Assembly (NCBI GenBank): GCA_032622095.1
Contig: CP136061.1
Coordinates: forward strand, 252,599,582-252,663,581
Source of the DNA: Siphonodentalium dalli
Lineage: Eukaryota; Mollusca; Scaphopoda; Gadilida; Siphonodentaliidae
Length of the DNA: 64,000 nucleotides
Direction of reading: 5' to 3'
The notes below the pieces were generated by a model, which was given only the letters and a program-made list of their open reading frames with translations, made no database searches and was not told where the DNA came from. Shown piece after piece: positions 32,765 to 45,894 of this stretch (position 1 is the stretch's first letter; each line of letters starts with the position of its first letter). The position numbers and the translations under genes are program-made.

Positions 32765-33200
32765 TTAACCCTTTTTTTTACTGATTAAATTCTCCCAATC
32801 AGTTATAAAAGTATACATTGGAATGGTCTACATTCATTTGGTGGGACGTTCCAGTTATTAACCCTTTCAGAGCCAAGTCCGATTTTTGTATCAACCCATA
32901 TATCCTTGATCATTTTTCAAATTTATTGATTATAATAATGTGATACATTGATGGAAAGAGCTCTAAGAGCTCTGAGCTCTAAGAGCTCTTTCCATCAATG
33001 TATCACATTATTATAATCAATAAATTTGAAAAATGATCAAGGAAATATGGGTTGATACAAAAATCTGACTTGGCACTGAATGGGTTAAAGCAGACAACCA
33101 ACAGATTAAAAGCTAATACAAGTGCAGAAGGATTCATATTCTATGGTCGTTTGTTGAACTTATTATCTGAACAATGAGTATTTAGTATAGAAAAGGTTAA
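32765..33200. mobile_element. TTAA MITE family E split by a nested TTAA element
   Basis: TTAACCCTTTTTTTTACTG to AGTATAGAAAAGGTTAA. It contains a second TTAA element at 32858-33088. Confidence 0.75.
32858..33088. mobile_element. Nested family B-like MITE with a different long palindrome
   Basis: TTAACCCTTTCAGAGCCAAG to TTGGCACTGAATGGGTTAA. Inside, CCTTGATCATTTTTCAAAT is mirrored 140 bases later around an AGAGCTCTAAGAGCTC centre, replacing the usual 69-bp palindrome. Confidence 0.85.
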
Positions 33201-33290
33201 GTCACTGTGTATTCACAACAGCTGCTACACGCCCCATTCCCCTCACCCCTTGCTGATCCCCTTTATGAATGTAAATATTGTTTATTTCAG

Positions 33291-33394
33291 GGAGTCTGTC
33301 TCAGCTTTTGTTGTCTAAGTGGGGTCCGCTGAAGGACAATGAAACCACGATAGCATATTACACAAAACAGATCCTAGAAGGTCTCAAATACCTG
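33291..33394 (+). CDS. MAP3K5: ASK1-like exon 15: start of kinase C-lobe
   Basis: Acceptor TGTTTATTTCAG, donor GTGAGT; 104 nt, ending in phase 0. It reads [18 protein letters not shown] and then [13 protein letters not shown], the helix before the catalytic loop. Confidence 0.96.
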
Positions 33395-34417
33395 GTGAGT
33401 ATTCTATCCTCCAAAGTATATGCCACGCACAAGCCTGGATTTAATTAATACTTTTAAAAAATAATTCTAATTTCCATAATTTTGCCTATTTAATACCAAT
33501 TTGTAAATAAGTATATGTATGTATCCGCAAACCAACTATCACAACATACCTTAATTTTGGTTGCTTTGCATCATCTTATATTCCAAAAATAATTTGCAAT
33601 TGATACTGATTGCCACCGCAAACCATTACCTTGCATGACCTCTCAAATTATTTTGATGGCATTCGCGCAAATCCTCATATTTCTGGAAGAAGTCAGTGGA
33701 ATTTTTGCTAGGCTGACAAATATACGAGGGGGATAAAATTAACATATTTGAAAAATCTAAATCTGACGACTCAGCTTTGAGGGGTGAATTTCTCGACTTA
33801 AATAAAATATTTCTTACCCCAGAAGAATAGTAATTTAGAGGCATTAAATCGGATTATGCAATCTTAAGGTTTTGGTTTCTTGGATGATAATTTGATCTGA
33901 TTCGAATTTAGCAGAAGGATTACTCACAGTGAGATACATGTCAAGGTTTGATCTTAGTTTCATTTCATGAATTGTGTTATACAATGTTTTTTCAACATAG
34001 AATTTACTGACTGCAGGTCTACGGCTGATAACTTTAGTTCTATTTGTCCGATCAGCTTCAAAGTTAATTTTCTTGTTTCTAAAAAGCCAACATTTAAAAA
34101 AATCGACCTTTTTCGTTGGATTTTTTACCAGTAAAATTTTATTCGCTATGGTGAACGACATTTTACCAGTAAAGTTTTATTCACTATGGTGAACGATAAT
34201 TATTAACCAAATAATCAAATCATTGGATATATTTATTTAAATACCTCTCATATAATAATATTGATTTGTATCAAGTTTCACAATGAGAATGGCATGTTGT
34301 TGTTCCTACATAACGGTACATCATTTTTGCACTCCTCCACATAATCTTTAAACGTAACCTGTGGCTAAATCTCATTATTCCATACTTTATTATAATTTCC
34401 TCTTGTATTTCTTCCAG
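33395..34417. other. Intron 15
   Basis: No exon or named repeat recognised. TTTTACCAGTAAA(A/G)TTTTAT occurs twice near 34130 and 34165 as a short local duplication. Confidence 0.6.
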
Positions 34418-34556
34418 CATGACAATAAGATTGTGCACAGAGACATCAAGGGAGATAACGTTCTAGTCAACACATACAGCGGCGTACTAAAAATATCCGA
34501 CTTTGGTACCTCAAAACGATTGGCTGGCATTAACCCATGTGCCGATACATTTGCTG
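34418..34556 (+). CDS. MAP3K5: ASK1-like exon 16: catalytic loop and DFG
   Basis: Acceptor TTTCTTCCAG, donor GTATGT; 139 nt, ending with one base of a glycine codon. It contains [19 protein letters not shown] with catalytic Asp at 34442-34444, and [15 protein letters not shown] with the metal-binding Asp at 34499-34501. The [19 protein letters not shown] stretch is diagnostic for ASK kinases. Confidence 0.98.
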
Positions 34557-35748
34557 GTATGTGCTTACACTAATCCTTTGATATTGTGGGTCAAATTGTT
34601 ACTATATTAACTTGTGAATATAGAGGTTATTACTTTGTTAGTTTGATATTGGCCGAGATATGAACCCCAGGTAACTTTATATCAGCCTGAGGACTAAGCG
34701 ACAGATATCATGTACTAACCAAGTATTAACCTCGTTATTAATTCAATCAACCATACTAATATGAATCGTATGTGACATGTAGTGGAGCAACCACACATGC
34801 TGTGCCTCGAATTTGCTTTTTATCGGCGACATAATGCTAAGAATAATTTATGTAACAGCATGCAATGGCCTCGGTGGAGACGACATGACAAGTGTTGTTA
34901 TGTATTGGGCAATCTTGTCTGGATTCTGGCCCACAAAGCCAACATGATGTAAATAACATCAGGAACCATGCCATGACATCTTCTCTGGTTTTCATTAAGT
35001 TAACTAACGAAATTGCTCTAAATGAAACTAATATGCCTAAATCACATGGGAGTTCTTCAGAAGTTGTGAAGTTGACAATTTTATTTTCATATCATTGGTC
35101 CACTGCCAATTGCGCAATCTCTAACAATCTCCAGACAGTTGCTAACCGGAAGTCACGTGTAAATTTCACCAAAAAAATTACACGCCACCAGAATTTGGAT
35201 CATCACTATAGAAAATAGACAAATTATGACGTCATCATTCACCTGTGCCTAAGGTATAAGCACTAACATCCGTTTGCGTGCTTGTGGTTGCTATAATACC
35301 ATTAATATCCATACCGATGTCACTTCATTGATAAAAACTTAATATTACGGCATAGCATGTAATGTAAATCTATATTTACATCTGAAATAAGATTATGATG
35401 AATTGTAACTGTATGTATTACCAAGTAGATCTATATTCACGAGTTTCAACATACAAACGTACATGTAGCTCCATATAACATTTCGGATTACACATCAGTC
35501 TGAACTGGTATGAATCGCACCAAAGTGAATCAAAATAATGAGGTCAATCGTTACGTCACAAATATTTAAATGATGTGTCTATCCACGTAACTGCATGCGC
35601 AACTGTACATTGGGGTACAAAATGGGAGAATCAGCTGATCAGGGACTATTTTGTCACATATTATCTTTAGAATTAGGACCTTTTAGTGGCTGAAAGTGTG
35701 TAGAACTTAGTGTTGAACTTATTATCTGAACATTTCTTAAGGGATAAC
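34557..35748. other. Intron 16, unassigned part
   Basis: Nothing recognised. An open frame at 34892-35218 has no motif or compositional sign of a gene. Confidence 0.55.
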
Positions 35749-35964
35749 TACAGTAATGCTCTTAAGTAATCGACCCTTAACCACAACAGAATTATGGGTA
35801 ACTTTTCAGGATTTAGTCGGAAATATGGCTTGTTGCCATTCATCGGAAAGTTCTCCGGGGAGAGCTTTCCGATGAATGGCAACAAGCCATATTTCCGACT
35901 AAATCCTGAAAAGTTACCCATAATTCTGTTGTGGTTAAGGGTCGATTACTTAGAGCAATACTGT
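35749..35964. mobile_element. Foldback MITE family H
   Basis: Third copy of the element at 2514, with nearly perfect arms containing GGAAATATGGCTTGTTGCC. Confidence 0.85.
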
Positions 35965-36438
35965 ACTCAACAATGAGTGTAGTAAAGAAAAGGTTAAACT
36001 TATTATCTGAACTTTTCCTATGGGATAACTACTCATCAATGAGTGTAATAAAGAAAAGGTTATTATCGTGGATCTCATTAAATTCCCAGGCCTGACAATA
36101 GAGCATTCTTAATCACGTGATACGAGACACACCGCCATGTTGGATGTATAAACATCCATAAACTATCCTTTCTAAATGACATGTATAGATGTAGGCCCTA
36201 CTTGTACTTATACAGAACTACTTGTATAATTCTCTAAATATGCATGTTGAAAGTGTGAATAGCAGAAATTTGAAGTCATTATTACATGGTGTACAGATTC
36301 ATGTACATAATTATATAACGAACAAACATGTCACATAAAAAATACTCGTGGCGCAATTAATATTCATAACACATCATCAATCAGGACTATACTATTTCAA
36401 ATTTTTAGTTTGTAATTTTTTATCTTTTATATTCAACT

Positions 36439-36777
36439 TTAAAGGGGTACTGTACACTAAATCCGGCCATTTTTTGGACCATCTCCTTTTATACTCAACA
36501 GAATATATGCAACAAATGAATGAATTTGAGCCATTGGTGAGTGCAAAATACACTCATTTACCATATGAACGATACAAACAACTTGGTAATTATAACGAAA
36601 ATGAATTTATGACTCCATCATTATAATTACCATGATGTTTGCATCGTTCATAGAGTAAATGAGTGTATTTTGCACTAATCTATGGCTCAAATTCATTCAT
36701 TTGTTGCATATATTCTGTTGAGTATAATAGGAGATGGTCCCATAAATGGCCGGATTTAGTGTACAGTACCCCTTTAA
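36439..36777. mobile_element. TTAA MITE family D, complete
   Basis: TTAAAGGGGTACTGTACACT to TGTACAGTACCCCTTTAA, flanked by TTAA. Long inverted arms carry ATGCAACAAATGAATGAATT and its inverse. Confidence 0.88.
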
Positions 36778-37006
36778 ATAACACTGTGTGCACAAAACTG
36801 TTAACAAAACAATCATTGATAGGTAATGCTCACGAATGAGGGACACTTGATTATAACTATAACTTCCTGCAAAATTGTCCTTGTTTATACTCATTGCTAC
36901 ATCCAACATGGCGCCGCGCAATGCAAACGGATGTGTGACGTCATATGGAAATGCTCTATAGGAGAATTGCTTATTCAGTGTTTAAGAATATGGTTTCTTT
37001 TGACAG

Positions 37007-37068
37007 GTACGATGCAGTATATGGCACCAGAAGTCATCGATAAAGGAATGAGGGGTTATGGGCCTCCA
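37007..37068 (+). CDS. MAP3K5: ASK1-like exon 17: activation loop and APE
   Basis: Acceptor TTTTGACAG, donor GTAAGT; 62 nt, ending in phase 0. It reads GTMQYMAPEVIDKGMRGYG. The threonine at 37009-37011 aligns with the autophosphorylated activation-loop threonine of vertebrate ASK1 (Thr838 in human). Confidence 0.96.
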
Positions 37069-37437
37069 GTAAGTTCTATCAAATCTATATCTCTTTCATT
37101 GCATTATGGACTGTTTTTAACCTCTTCACTCCTAAATCTACATTGTGCATTGAGATTTTCCTGATTTCATAACATTTTGGATTCCAACTGATAACCCCAG
37201 TATGGATTACAGAACCAAAGTTGCTATGTGATTCTCAGCCAAAACAGGTCATATCCAAATATGGGTTTCGTCCAATTATTTTGACATGAGTTACATGCCT
37301 GTTTCAACTTAATTTACCTGATACAATAACAATTTATCAGTAAAAAACCAGGCATATTTAGCCACACCCAAGAAATTCTCTTGAATATATATAGATCTGC
37401 ACCCGTTTGAATTATTGGTGTTCGGTTTCTGTTGTAG

Positions 37438-37608
<171 letters not shown>

Positions 37609-38110
37609 TGAGAATGCACAGCTCAAGTTTTAATATGGTCATAGTCCAATAAATTTGGACTGAGTTAGGCTCCTTTTTCAACTTAGATATCACACTCTTT
37701 GGATTGTCCAAATGATGACATGCGTAATATTCAACAGAATTTCCCGGTGTTTGGTATATTGTTCACATTTGAGAGGACGCAGGTCAAATTCTGAACTTCA
37801 CCATTTTTGGTTTGTCCAGATAACATCTTCAATATTATCTATCAGGAACGAAATTAGTAATATTGTTAAAATTTAATTCTGAGTTATGGAGATGTCAATG
37901 TGTACATCCATTCAAATCAAAACATGTCCAATTTGGTTTAAAATGAGATTTTCTGTTGCTCATTATGAGGCAATGAACAAACAAAAAGAAAAAATATCAA
38001 ATACATGTTGAAATATGTCTAACTAGATTTATGGCCACTAGCGGACACAGAGATTATGTACATTGTGTTGAAGCCATGTGGCAGGATGAGCTAAAATTTT
38101 TATATTCTGT

Positions 38111-38768
38111 GGGCCATATTGGGCATTTTATATTTTATTACTTGGTTTACAGATTTCCCTACTTGAAAAAAAGCTGTTTGGCAAAAAAAAAGAAAGATTT
38201 TATTTTTCAGGTTTTTTATTCCCGCCAATGGGAATATTATTCCCGACATAAAAAAATGTGAATTATGAGTTTAAGTTTGCGTAAAATATACAATAAAATT
38301 GATTGAACAGCGACGCCTCTCTGCAATGTTTATGGTATACTACTATACTACAGATCTAGTACATAAGTCCCACTAGTAAATACACAAGGAAGATAACTAC
38401 CTGATTTTCCAATTGGTAAGTCAACACCAACATGGCAGATGCCAATATTGGCAATATATTTTTTCATCTATCTTGTTTTAAAGACACTTCCAAATTAAAA
38501 AAATATGTTGTCTGTGCAAGTGGACATGGGCAAAGCATGGTCGTAGGTGATCTGGTGGCTTGTTCTAGACAAGATTATACTATACAGCAATATTTGAGTT
38601 CTCCCAAACATATTTTTTAACAGTTTTATATACAGGAAATGTTTTTTTAACTATTTTATTTTTATTTTTTTTTCCTCCCACCTCCCCTACCTTTTAGCCA
38701 AAAAAATCTGTAAACCAAGTAATAAAAAAATTAAATGCCAAAAAAGCACCCAGCGGGCCAAATGGCCA
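38111..38768. mobile_element. Putative TIR element, family unknown
   Basis: TTTTATTACTTGGTTTACAG on the left is inverted as CTGTAAACCAAGTAATAAAA on the right, and the outer GGGCCATATTGGGCATTT and AAATGCC...GGGCCAAATGGCC also pair. An interior open frame (38432-38620) has no recognisable domain. Confidence 0.6.
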
Positions 38769-38810
38769 TATTTTTATAAGGAGGAAGGTATCTGAGAAAC
38801 AAATAGAACA

Positions 38811-39182
38811 TTAAAACATATTATGGACTTGATCATGTGCATGAAACTGATAAGTTGGTATGCAGGTGCTATGCCAACTGGAGGAATGTAGCATTCTACT
38901 AACATGGCCGAAAATATCAAGCAAATCGACCGTACCACTCCATAGAAAACATTGTCTGAACTATGCTTATTTGTAAATATTTACTATATTCGGGACGCAT
39001 CTATCCGCGACAAACTAACGAAAATGATTTCGTCGTCGAGAGTCACTGCATTGAATTAATATATCCAAATGACTGTGTGTGTAGTCAATTTGGATATAAT
39101 ATTTGTAAAAATAACTACTTTGAGCAAGATTATTCTCCATTTCTATTTGATGACCCTATCTGAGTGTTTCACATCACTTTAA
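38811..39182 (+). mobile_element. TTAA MITE family F
   Basis: TTAAAACATATTATGGACTT to TTTCACATCACTTTAA, same orientation as the copy at 27275. Confidence 0.87.
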
Positions 39183-39326
39183 TATTGTTTGGCCAAAAAT
39201 AAAATATTTTACATTGATATTATGTTTGTTTTATTGAGACTGAGATGTATTGTTTTAGATTTCATCATACCCCACCTTTATCACCTTTATAGCTTGAGGT
39301 AATTTCCTTCGCCTAATGTCTTTCAG

Positions 39327-39427
39327 CTTGGAAGTCCGCAGGCTGCAATGTTCAAAGTCGGCTTCTACAAAATCCACCCAGAAATCCCAGAAACCATGTC
39401 TGATAACGCCAAGTCATTTTTACTCAG
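39327..39427 (+). CDS. MAP3K5: ASK1-like exon 19
   Basis: Acceptor GTCTTTCAG, donor GTAAAA; 101 nt, phase 0 to phase 2. It encodes [20 protein letters not shown] and then [10 protein letters not shown], matching the ASK kinase C-lobe. The intron after it carries the 65-bp minisatellite. Confidence 0.96.
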
Positions 39428-39499
39428 GTAAAAACAGTTACTGTAGATTCTTTTAGTTCTCTATTCTACACCACTATGAAATAAGTATGTATTTATATC

Positions 39500-39804
39500 C
39501 CCACCCCGCAACAAAGTTGTTGGGGTATACTGGAATCAGCTTGTCCGACCATTGTCCGTCCATCGACACAAATTTGTCCGGAGTTTTTCTCAGTTGTTTT
39601 TTAATCATTTTCCATGAAACTTGGCACAGACATTAACCACCATGGAAATCTGTGCACCTGCGATTTTAATGTCTGTCAGACTTATTTTCGCAGAGTTATT
39701 GGCCTTCTTGACTTAGAATATTTTCAATCGTTAATACAATCATGGACACAATCTTGTCTGGAGTATTTCTCAGTTGTTCATGAATCTTTTTTTGTTAAAC
39801 TTTG
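39500..39804. repeat. Dispersed CATGGGAACCTGTGCACC repeat, left flank of the 65-bp array
   Basis: Two diverged units with CATTTTCCATGAAACTTGG and TGTGCACCTGCGATTTTAAT, as at 12380-12960. Confidence 0.8.
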
Positions 39805-42100
39805 TACAGAAATCACCCACCATGGGAGGGAGCTCATACTACGCACCGCCATGGGATCCTGTGCACCTGTACAGAAATCACCCACCATGGGAGGGAGCTC
39901 ATACTACGCACCGCCATGGGATCCTGTGCACCTGTACAGAAATCACCCACCATGGGAGGGAGCTCATACTACGCACCGCCATGGGATCCTGTGCACCTGT
40001 ACAGAAATCACCCACCATGGGAGGGAGCTCATACTACGCACCGCCATGGGATCCTGTGCACCTGTACAGAAATCACCCACCATGGGAGGGAGCTCATACT
40101 ACGCACCGCCATGGGATCCTGTGCACCTGTACAGAAATCACCCACCATGAGAGGGAGCTCATACTACGCACCGCCATGGGATCCTGTGCACCTGTACAGA
40201 AATCACCCACCATGGGAGGGAGCTCATACTACGCACCGCCATGGGATCCTGTGCACCTGTACAGAGATCACCCACCATGGGAGGGAGCTCATACTACGCA
40301 CCGCCATGGGATCCTGTGCACCTGTACAGAAATCACCCACCATGGGAGGGAGCTCATACTACGCACCGCCATGGGATCCTGTGCACCTGTACAGAAATCA
40401 CCCACCATGGGAGGGAGCTCATACTATGCACCGCCATGGGATCCTGTGCACCTGTACAGAAATCACCCACCATGGGAGGGAGCTCATACTACGCACCGCC
40501 ATGGGATCCTGTGCACCTGTACAGAAATCACCCACCATGGGAGGGAGCTCATACTACGCACCGCCATGGGATCCTGTGCACCTGTACAGAAATCACCCAC
40601 CATGGGAGGGAGCTCATACTACGCACCGCCATGGGATCCTGTGCACCTGTACAGAGATCACCCACCATGGGAGGGAGCTCATACTATGCACCGCCATGGG
40701 ATCCTGTGCACCTGTACAGAAATCACCCACCATGGGAGGGAGCTCATACTACGCACCGCCATGGGATCCTGTGCACCTGTACAGAAATCACCCACCATGG
40801 GAGGGAGCTCATACTACGCACCGCCATGGGATCCTGTGCACCTGTACAGAAATCACCCACCATGGGAGGGAGCTCATACTACGCACCGCCATGGGATCCT
40901 GTGCACCTGTACAGAAATCACCCACCATGAGAGGGAGCTCATACTACGCACCGCCATGGGATCCTGTGCACCTGTACAGAAATCACCCACCATGGGAGGG
41001 AGCTCATACTACGCACCGCCATGGGATCCTGTGCACCTGTACAGAAATCACCCACCATGAGAGGGAGCTCATACTACGCACCGCCATGGGATCCTGTGCA
41101 CCTGTACAGAAATCACCCACCATGGGAGGGAGCTCATACTACGCACCGCCATGGGATCCTGTGCACCTGTACAGAAATCACCCACCATGGGAGGGAGCTC
41201 ATACTACGCACCGCCATGGGATCCTGTGCACCTGTACAGAAATCACCCACCATGAGAGGGAGCTCATACTACGCACCGCCATGGGATCCTGTGCACCTGT
41301 ACAGAAATCACCCACCATGGGAGGGAGCTCATACTACGCACCGCCATGGGATCCTGTGCACCTGTACAGAAATCACCCACCATGGGAGGGAGCTCATACT
41401 ACGCACCGCCATGGGATCCTGTGCACCTGTACAGAAATCACCCACCATGAGAGGGAGCTCATACTACGCACCGCCATGGGATCCTGTGCACCTGTACAGA
41501 AATCACCCACCATGGGAGGGAGCTCATACTACGCACCGCCATGGGATCCTGTGCACCTGTACAGAAATCACCCACCATGGGAGGGAGCTCATACTACGCA
41601 CCGCCATGGGATCCTGTGCACCTGTACAGAAATCACCCACCATGGGAGGGAGCTCATACTACGCACCGCCATGGGATCCTGTGCACCTGTACAGAAATCA
41701 CCCACCATGGGAGGGAGCTCATACTACGCACCGCCATGGGATCCTGTGCACCTGTACAGAAATCACCCACCATGGGAGGGAGCTCATACTACGCACCGCC
41801 ATGGGATCCTGTGCACCTGTACAGAAATCACCCACCATGGGAGGGAGCTCATACTACGCACCGCCATGGGATCCTGTGCACCTGTACAGAAATCACCCAC
41901 CATGGGAGGGAGCTCATACTACGCACCGCCATGGGATCCTGTGCACCTGTACAGAAATCACCCACCATGGGAGGGAGCTCATACTACGCACCGCCATGGG
42001 ATCCTGTGCACCTGTACAGAAATCACCCACCATGGGAGGGAGCTCATACTACGCACCGCCATGGGATCCTGTGCACCTGTACAGAAATCACCCACCATGG
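39805..42100. repeat. 65-bp minisatellite, about 35 copies
   Basis: Unit AAATCACCCACCATGGGAGG, GAGCTCATACTACGCACCGC, CATGGGATCCTGTGCACCTG. Copies are nearly identical, with scattered ATGGGAG/ATGAGAG, ACGCA/ATGCA and AGAAATC/AGAGATC changes. The unit has no stop in any + frame and 65 is not divisible by 3, so all three + frames stay open for hundreds of codons. Confidence 0.97.
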
Positions 42101-42229
42101 GATCCTGTGCAACTGCAATTTTAATGTTGGTCAGATTTATTTTGGCAGAGTTATTGGCGTTCTTGACTGAGAATATTTTCATTTTTCTCAGTAATATTTT
42201 TTACCAATTATTTGTGTGAAGATGATGTT

Positions 42230-42948
42230 CCAAGGGAATCTGTTATTTTATTATTTTAACTTAATGTTTACGGACATGTGAAACATCTTAGTGTTTTAAA
42301 AACATGGGGGGGTATCCTTAGTGCCATTGGGACAGTCACACCTCTAGTTGAATTCTGGCAAACTGCAACAAAACTGACCACACTGGCCATTTACTGTTCT
42401 CCACTGGCAATTGGCTATTCGGACACTATTTCATTGTTACACTAAATACTTTTATAATTTTCGTACATCTTTATAAACATATACTATTTTTAAAATATGC
42501 GAAAGCCCTGTGCCAATGCATATCTTTTTTCTCATATTGTAAAAAAAAACAACTTGTTATTGTTTAGATAATGTTGAATAAAATTTGAAGTATGTGCAGG
42601 TATGTGGGTAAGAAAATAGTCGATGACAGGATCTTTTCTTTGGCTTTCTCCTTTCCCCCCATTTATAATATTTCTTTGGCTTGCTCCTTTCCCCCCATTT
42701 ATATTTCTACTATTTATGGGAAGAAATACCTCAGTTTACTTAGAAAATGTTAACAAAACATAACTTTTTAACAAAAAAGTTGTGAAATTCTGCCATAGTA
42801 TCGCTGTTTGTCAATTCTTTGAGTAGAGATGAATATTTAAAAAAACATCCCCCCCCCCCTCCTGCATCTAGTTTTGTTTCACCCTTATGTTCATAAACCA
42901 GGCTCTAATATTGTTGTGTTTAATAATTCTTTTTTTTAAACTTTCCAG
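42230..42948. other. Rest of intron 19
   Basis: Holds the end of the dispersed repeat, a truncated CCTGTGCCAATGCAT (start of the 69-bp palindrome) near 42508, a duplicated CTTTGGCT(T/C)(T/G)CTCCTTTCCCCCC near 42640-42690, and an 11-C run. No exon. Confidence 0.55.
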
Positions 42949-43017
42949 GTGCTTTGATCCAAATCCAGACACCCGAGGTCCAGCTACTGAACTGCTGACA
43001 CATAACTTCCTAGTCTC
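42949..43017 (+). CDS. MAP3K5: ASK1-like exon 20: end of kinase domain
   Basis: Acceptor AAACTTTCCAG, donor GTAAGT; 69 nt, phase 2 to phase 2. It reads CFDPNPDTRGPATELLTHNF with the subdomain XI arginine at 42974-42976, and ends LVS. Confidence 0.95.
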
Positions 43018-43059
43018 GTAAGTTTTACACAAGTTTCATTGTAATTCAGATCATTGTGG

Positions 43060-43485
43060 ACATGAGATTTATTATACGATTGTGGAGGTTGGGAGTTAGT
43101 GATATTTCTATAGATTTTTGCTGTATTCACAGTCTAGATATATCTAACACATGAGATTTTTTATACGATTGTGGAGGTTGGGAGTTAGTGATATTTCTAT
43201 GCCGTATTCACAGTCTAGATAACACATGAGATTTTTTATACGATTGTGGAGGTTGGGAGTTAGTGATATTTCTATGCTGTATTCACAGTCTAGATAACAT
43301 ATTCCATCTATGTGGCTGAATATTTGACTAGAAGTTACATGCATGCTTAAAAGCTATGTGAAGAAAATAACATTATATGAAACTATATTCTTAAGCAGTC
43401 TGCAAAATAACATTATATGAAACTATATTCTTAAGCAGTCTGCAAAATAACATTATATGAAACTATATTCTTAAGCAGTCAAACG
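43060..43485. repeat. Two short tandem repeats in intron 20
   Basis: ATACGATTGTGGAGGTTGGG plus AGTTAGTGATATTTCTAT occurs three times (43060-43302). AAAATAACATTATATGAAAC plus TATATTCTTAAGCAGTC occurs three times (43366-43482). Confidence 0.92.
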
Positions 43486-44175
43486 AATTTGAACGAAAAT
43501 TAGTTTTTGGTTGTTTCTGGAGTATGTTGTCCAAATTTTGAAAATAAAATAAAATAAATAGCCTCCCTCCCTCATCTCAAAATTGAGATCTAATTGCCTG
43601 AGAACACAGATATTTTATTATCCATGTAATGGCCTTAATTGTATATGATTGTATAGAAAGATGTGGTTAAAGGATTGACAAGCTATGAAATAAGTTCATC
43701 TGTCTCAGGACAGGCACCATCTGATGGTGCCTGTCATTTCCGTTTAGTGGCTGTCATGAAAGTTGACGATCATCTATATCACCTATATCTCAATTCTCTC
43801 TTGTCATTGAAATTTTCTTTTAAAAAGCCTCGTCAAACTTTTTTTTCAATATTTTCTGTTATAAATATAGATTTGAACAACGAAAATGATTTTTATTTAT
43901 TTCTGGAGTATGTTTTTCAGATTTTGAGAACAAAATAAAAATACATAGCCTCACTCCCTCATCTCAAAATACATAGCCTCACTCCCTCATCTCAAAATTG
44001 AGATCTAATTGCCTCAGAATACAGATATTTTATATTAATGTCCCGTTGTCCAATGGTAAGTGTGAAGTGGCTGTGTACGGCAACAATCAAGAGTCCAGAG
44101 GTTTTATACTATTATGTTTCAATAACGTGTACTGCCGGTAAGCACAATAAGTAGATGATCAGAGGGATTGGTGGT

Positions 44176-44618
44176 TTAACCCTTTACCCAACAAAACGGC
44201 CAAAAACGCCTAAATAAAGCTTCAACAGCCTAAAATATCTTCGGTCTGTCTCAATAACACCATACAAATATGGATATCATTGGAACCGGTTCATTGACCA
44301 CATTGTGATGGTTACAGTTATGTCCTGTGCCAATGCATTATCTTATATATGCGAGTCGACCATAGGTCGCCTCGCATATATAAGAGAATGCATTGGCCTA
44401 AAAAAAAAAAAAAAATTCTTACATTCTTTAACAATTTTGTATTTTTTTCTTACAGTTTTTAACAATTTTATAATATTTTTCTACATTCTTTGACAATTTT
44501 ATCATTTTTAATAAGTTAAGCCAATGCATTCTCTTATATATGCGAGGCGACCTATGGTCGACTCGCATATGTAATAGAATGCATTGGCACAGGGCTGTTC
44601 TGTTGGGTAAAGGGTTAA
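44176..44618. mobile_element. TTAA MITE family A, complete
   Basis: TTAACCCTTTACCCAACA to TGTTGGGTAAAGGGTTAA. Palindromes at 44329-44397 and 44520-44587 in opposite orientation. Confidence 0.93.
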
Positions 44619-45100
44619 TCATCTAAGCGGGAGTGAACCTGTATCTCTTAGACACGAGTATTTTTTCCAAGAGTTGGGGTATCATGCGTCCAAATAAGGT
44701 CGGAGATATCATGATACCCTTGTCGTGTTGGACAATTTGTCCAATGCAAATTTTTTCACTTTTTTAATTTCAGATCTTTTCAGAGTGAATATTATTGTCA
44801 TTTGTGTTTATTAATTGTCGTAAAGGTTTTGAACTTTTGAAAACAAAATAACATGGCTTTTTCGCAGGTGGCGATCAGACTTTCACTAATATGTGTGCAT
44901 CATTGACGAATAATAAGTCAATTGGAAATTTAAATACTGTCTCATACAGTACATCTGAAAATTTGACCGGCACCATTTTTAAATGACCAACACCATCCAT
45001 TTGGTGCCTGTCATTTTGACAGGCAGTAAAAATAAAATTATTTTGAGCCTTGGATTTGAGCATCTCTCGACTATACAATGGTTACTACCAGTCATAACAG

Positions 45101-45465
45101 TTAACCCTTTACCCAACAAACCGGCCAAAACCGGCCAAATAAAGCTTCAACAGCCTAAAATATCTTCGGTCTGTCTCAATAGAGCCATACAAATATGGAT
45201 ATCATTGGAACCGGCTCCTTGACCACATTGTGATAGTTACAGTTATGCCCTGTGCCAATGCATTCTCTTATATATGCGAGTCGACCATAGGTCGCCTCGC
45301 ATATATAAGAGAATGCATTGGCCTAAAAAAAATCTTTTTTTACCATTTTTTCTTACATTCTTTAACAATTTTATAATTTTTAATGTGTTAAGCCAATGCA
45401 TTCTCTTATATATGCGAGGCGACCTATGCATTGGCACAGGGCCGTTCTGTTGGGTAAAGGGTTAA
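45101..45465. mobile_element. TTAA MITE family A, complete
   Basis: Same ends as 44176. Palindrome at 45254-45322; the second (45392-45435) has lost one stem. Confidence 0.92.
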
Positions 45466-45569
45466 GAATAAGATCATGTTAATTATTCTTGTATATTCTT
45501 ATACTATATCATTTATATCTCCTACGTATTGTGCTTACTTATATACATATAACCTTAGCAGTTACAATC

Positions 45570-45785
45570 ACTTTTATAATTTCACCCATACAGAGCCGCA
45601 GACGACACTCTTCTATATGCTTCTATATATGTGTGGGGCTCCCTGCAGGGTAATGGATGTTTTTTATTTTATATCCTAAAAATTGTAAGAAACATTTAAT
45701 TAAAAAAAATTGTTAGGCCAATGCATTCTCTTATATATGCGAGGCGACCTATGGTCGACTCGCATATATAAGAGAATGCATTGGC
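45570..45785. mobile_element. Family I-like fragment with one palindrome
   Basis: CCCATACAGAGCCGCAGACG and GGGCTCCCTGCAGGGTAATG match the spacer of the element at 20009; palindrome at 45717-45785. Confidence 0.7.
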
Positions 45786-45894
45786 ACAGGGTTAAAATAA
45801 ATGACGTTTATCCTAGAACATATCAAACTATAACTATACTATCTTATGTTCTGTCGGACAATTAGTGTACAAAACGCATTTTCTTCTGTTGTAG

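Noticed and set aside
34892-35218. 108-codon frame in intron 16
   Set aside because: No motif, no splice support and intronic position inside the kinase domain.
39774-42219. Very long + strand open frames (up to 805 codons) as repeat-protein genes
   Set aside because: They are one 65-bp minisatellite read in three frames, inside an intron and continuous with a dispersed repeat.
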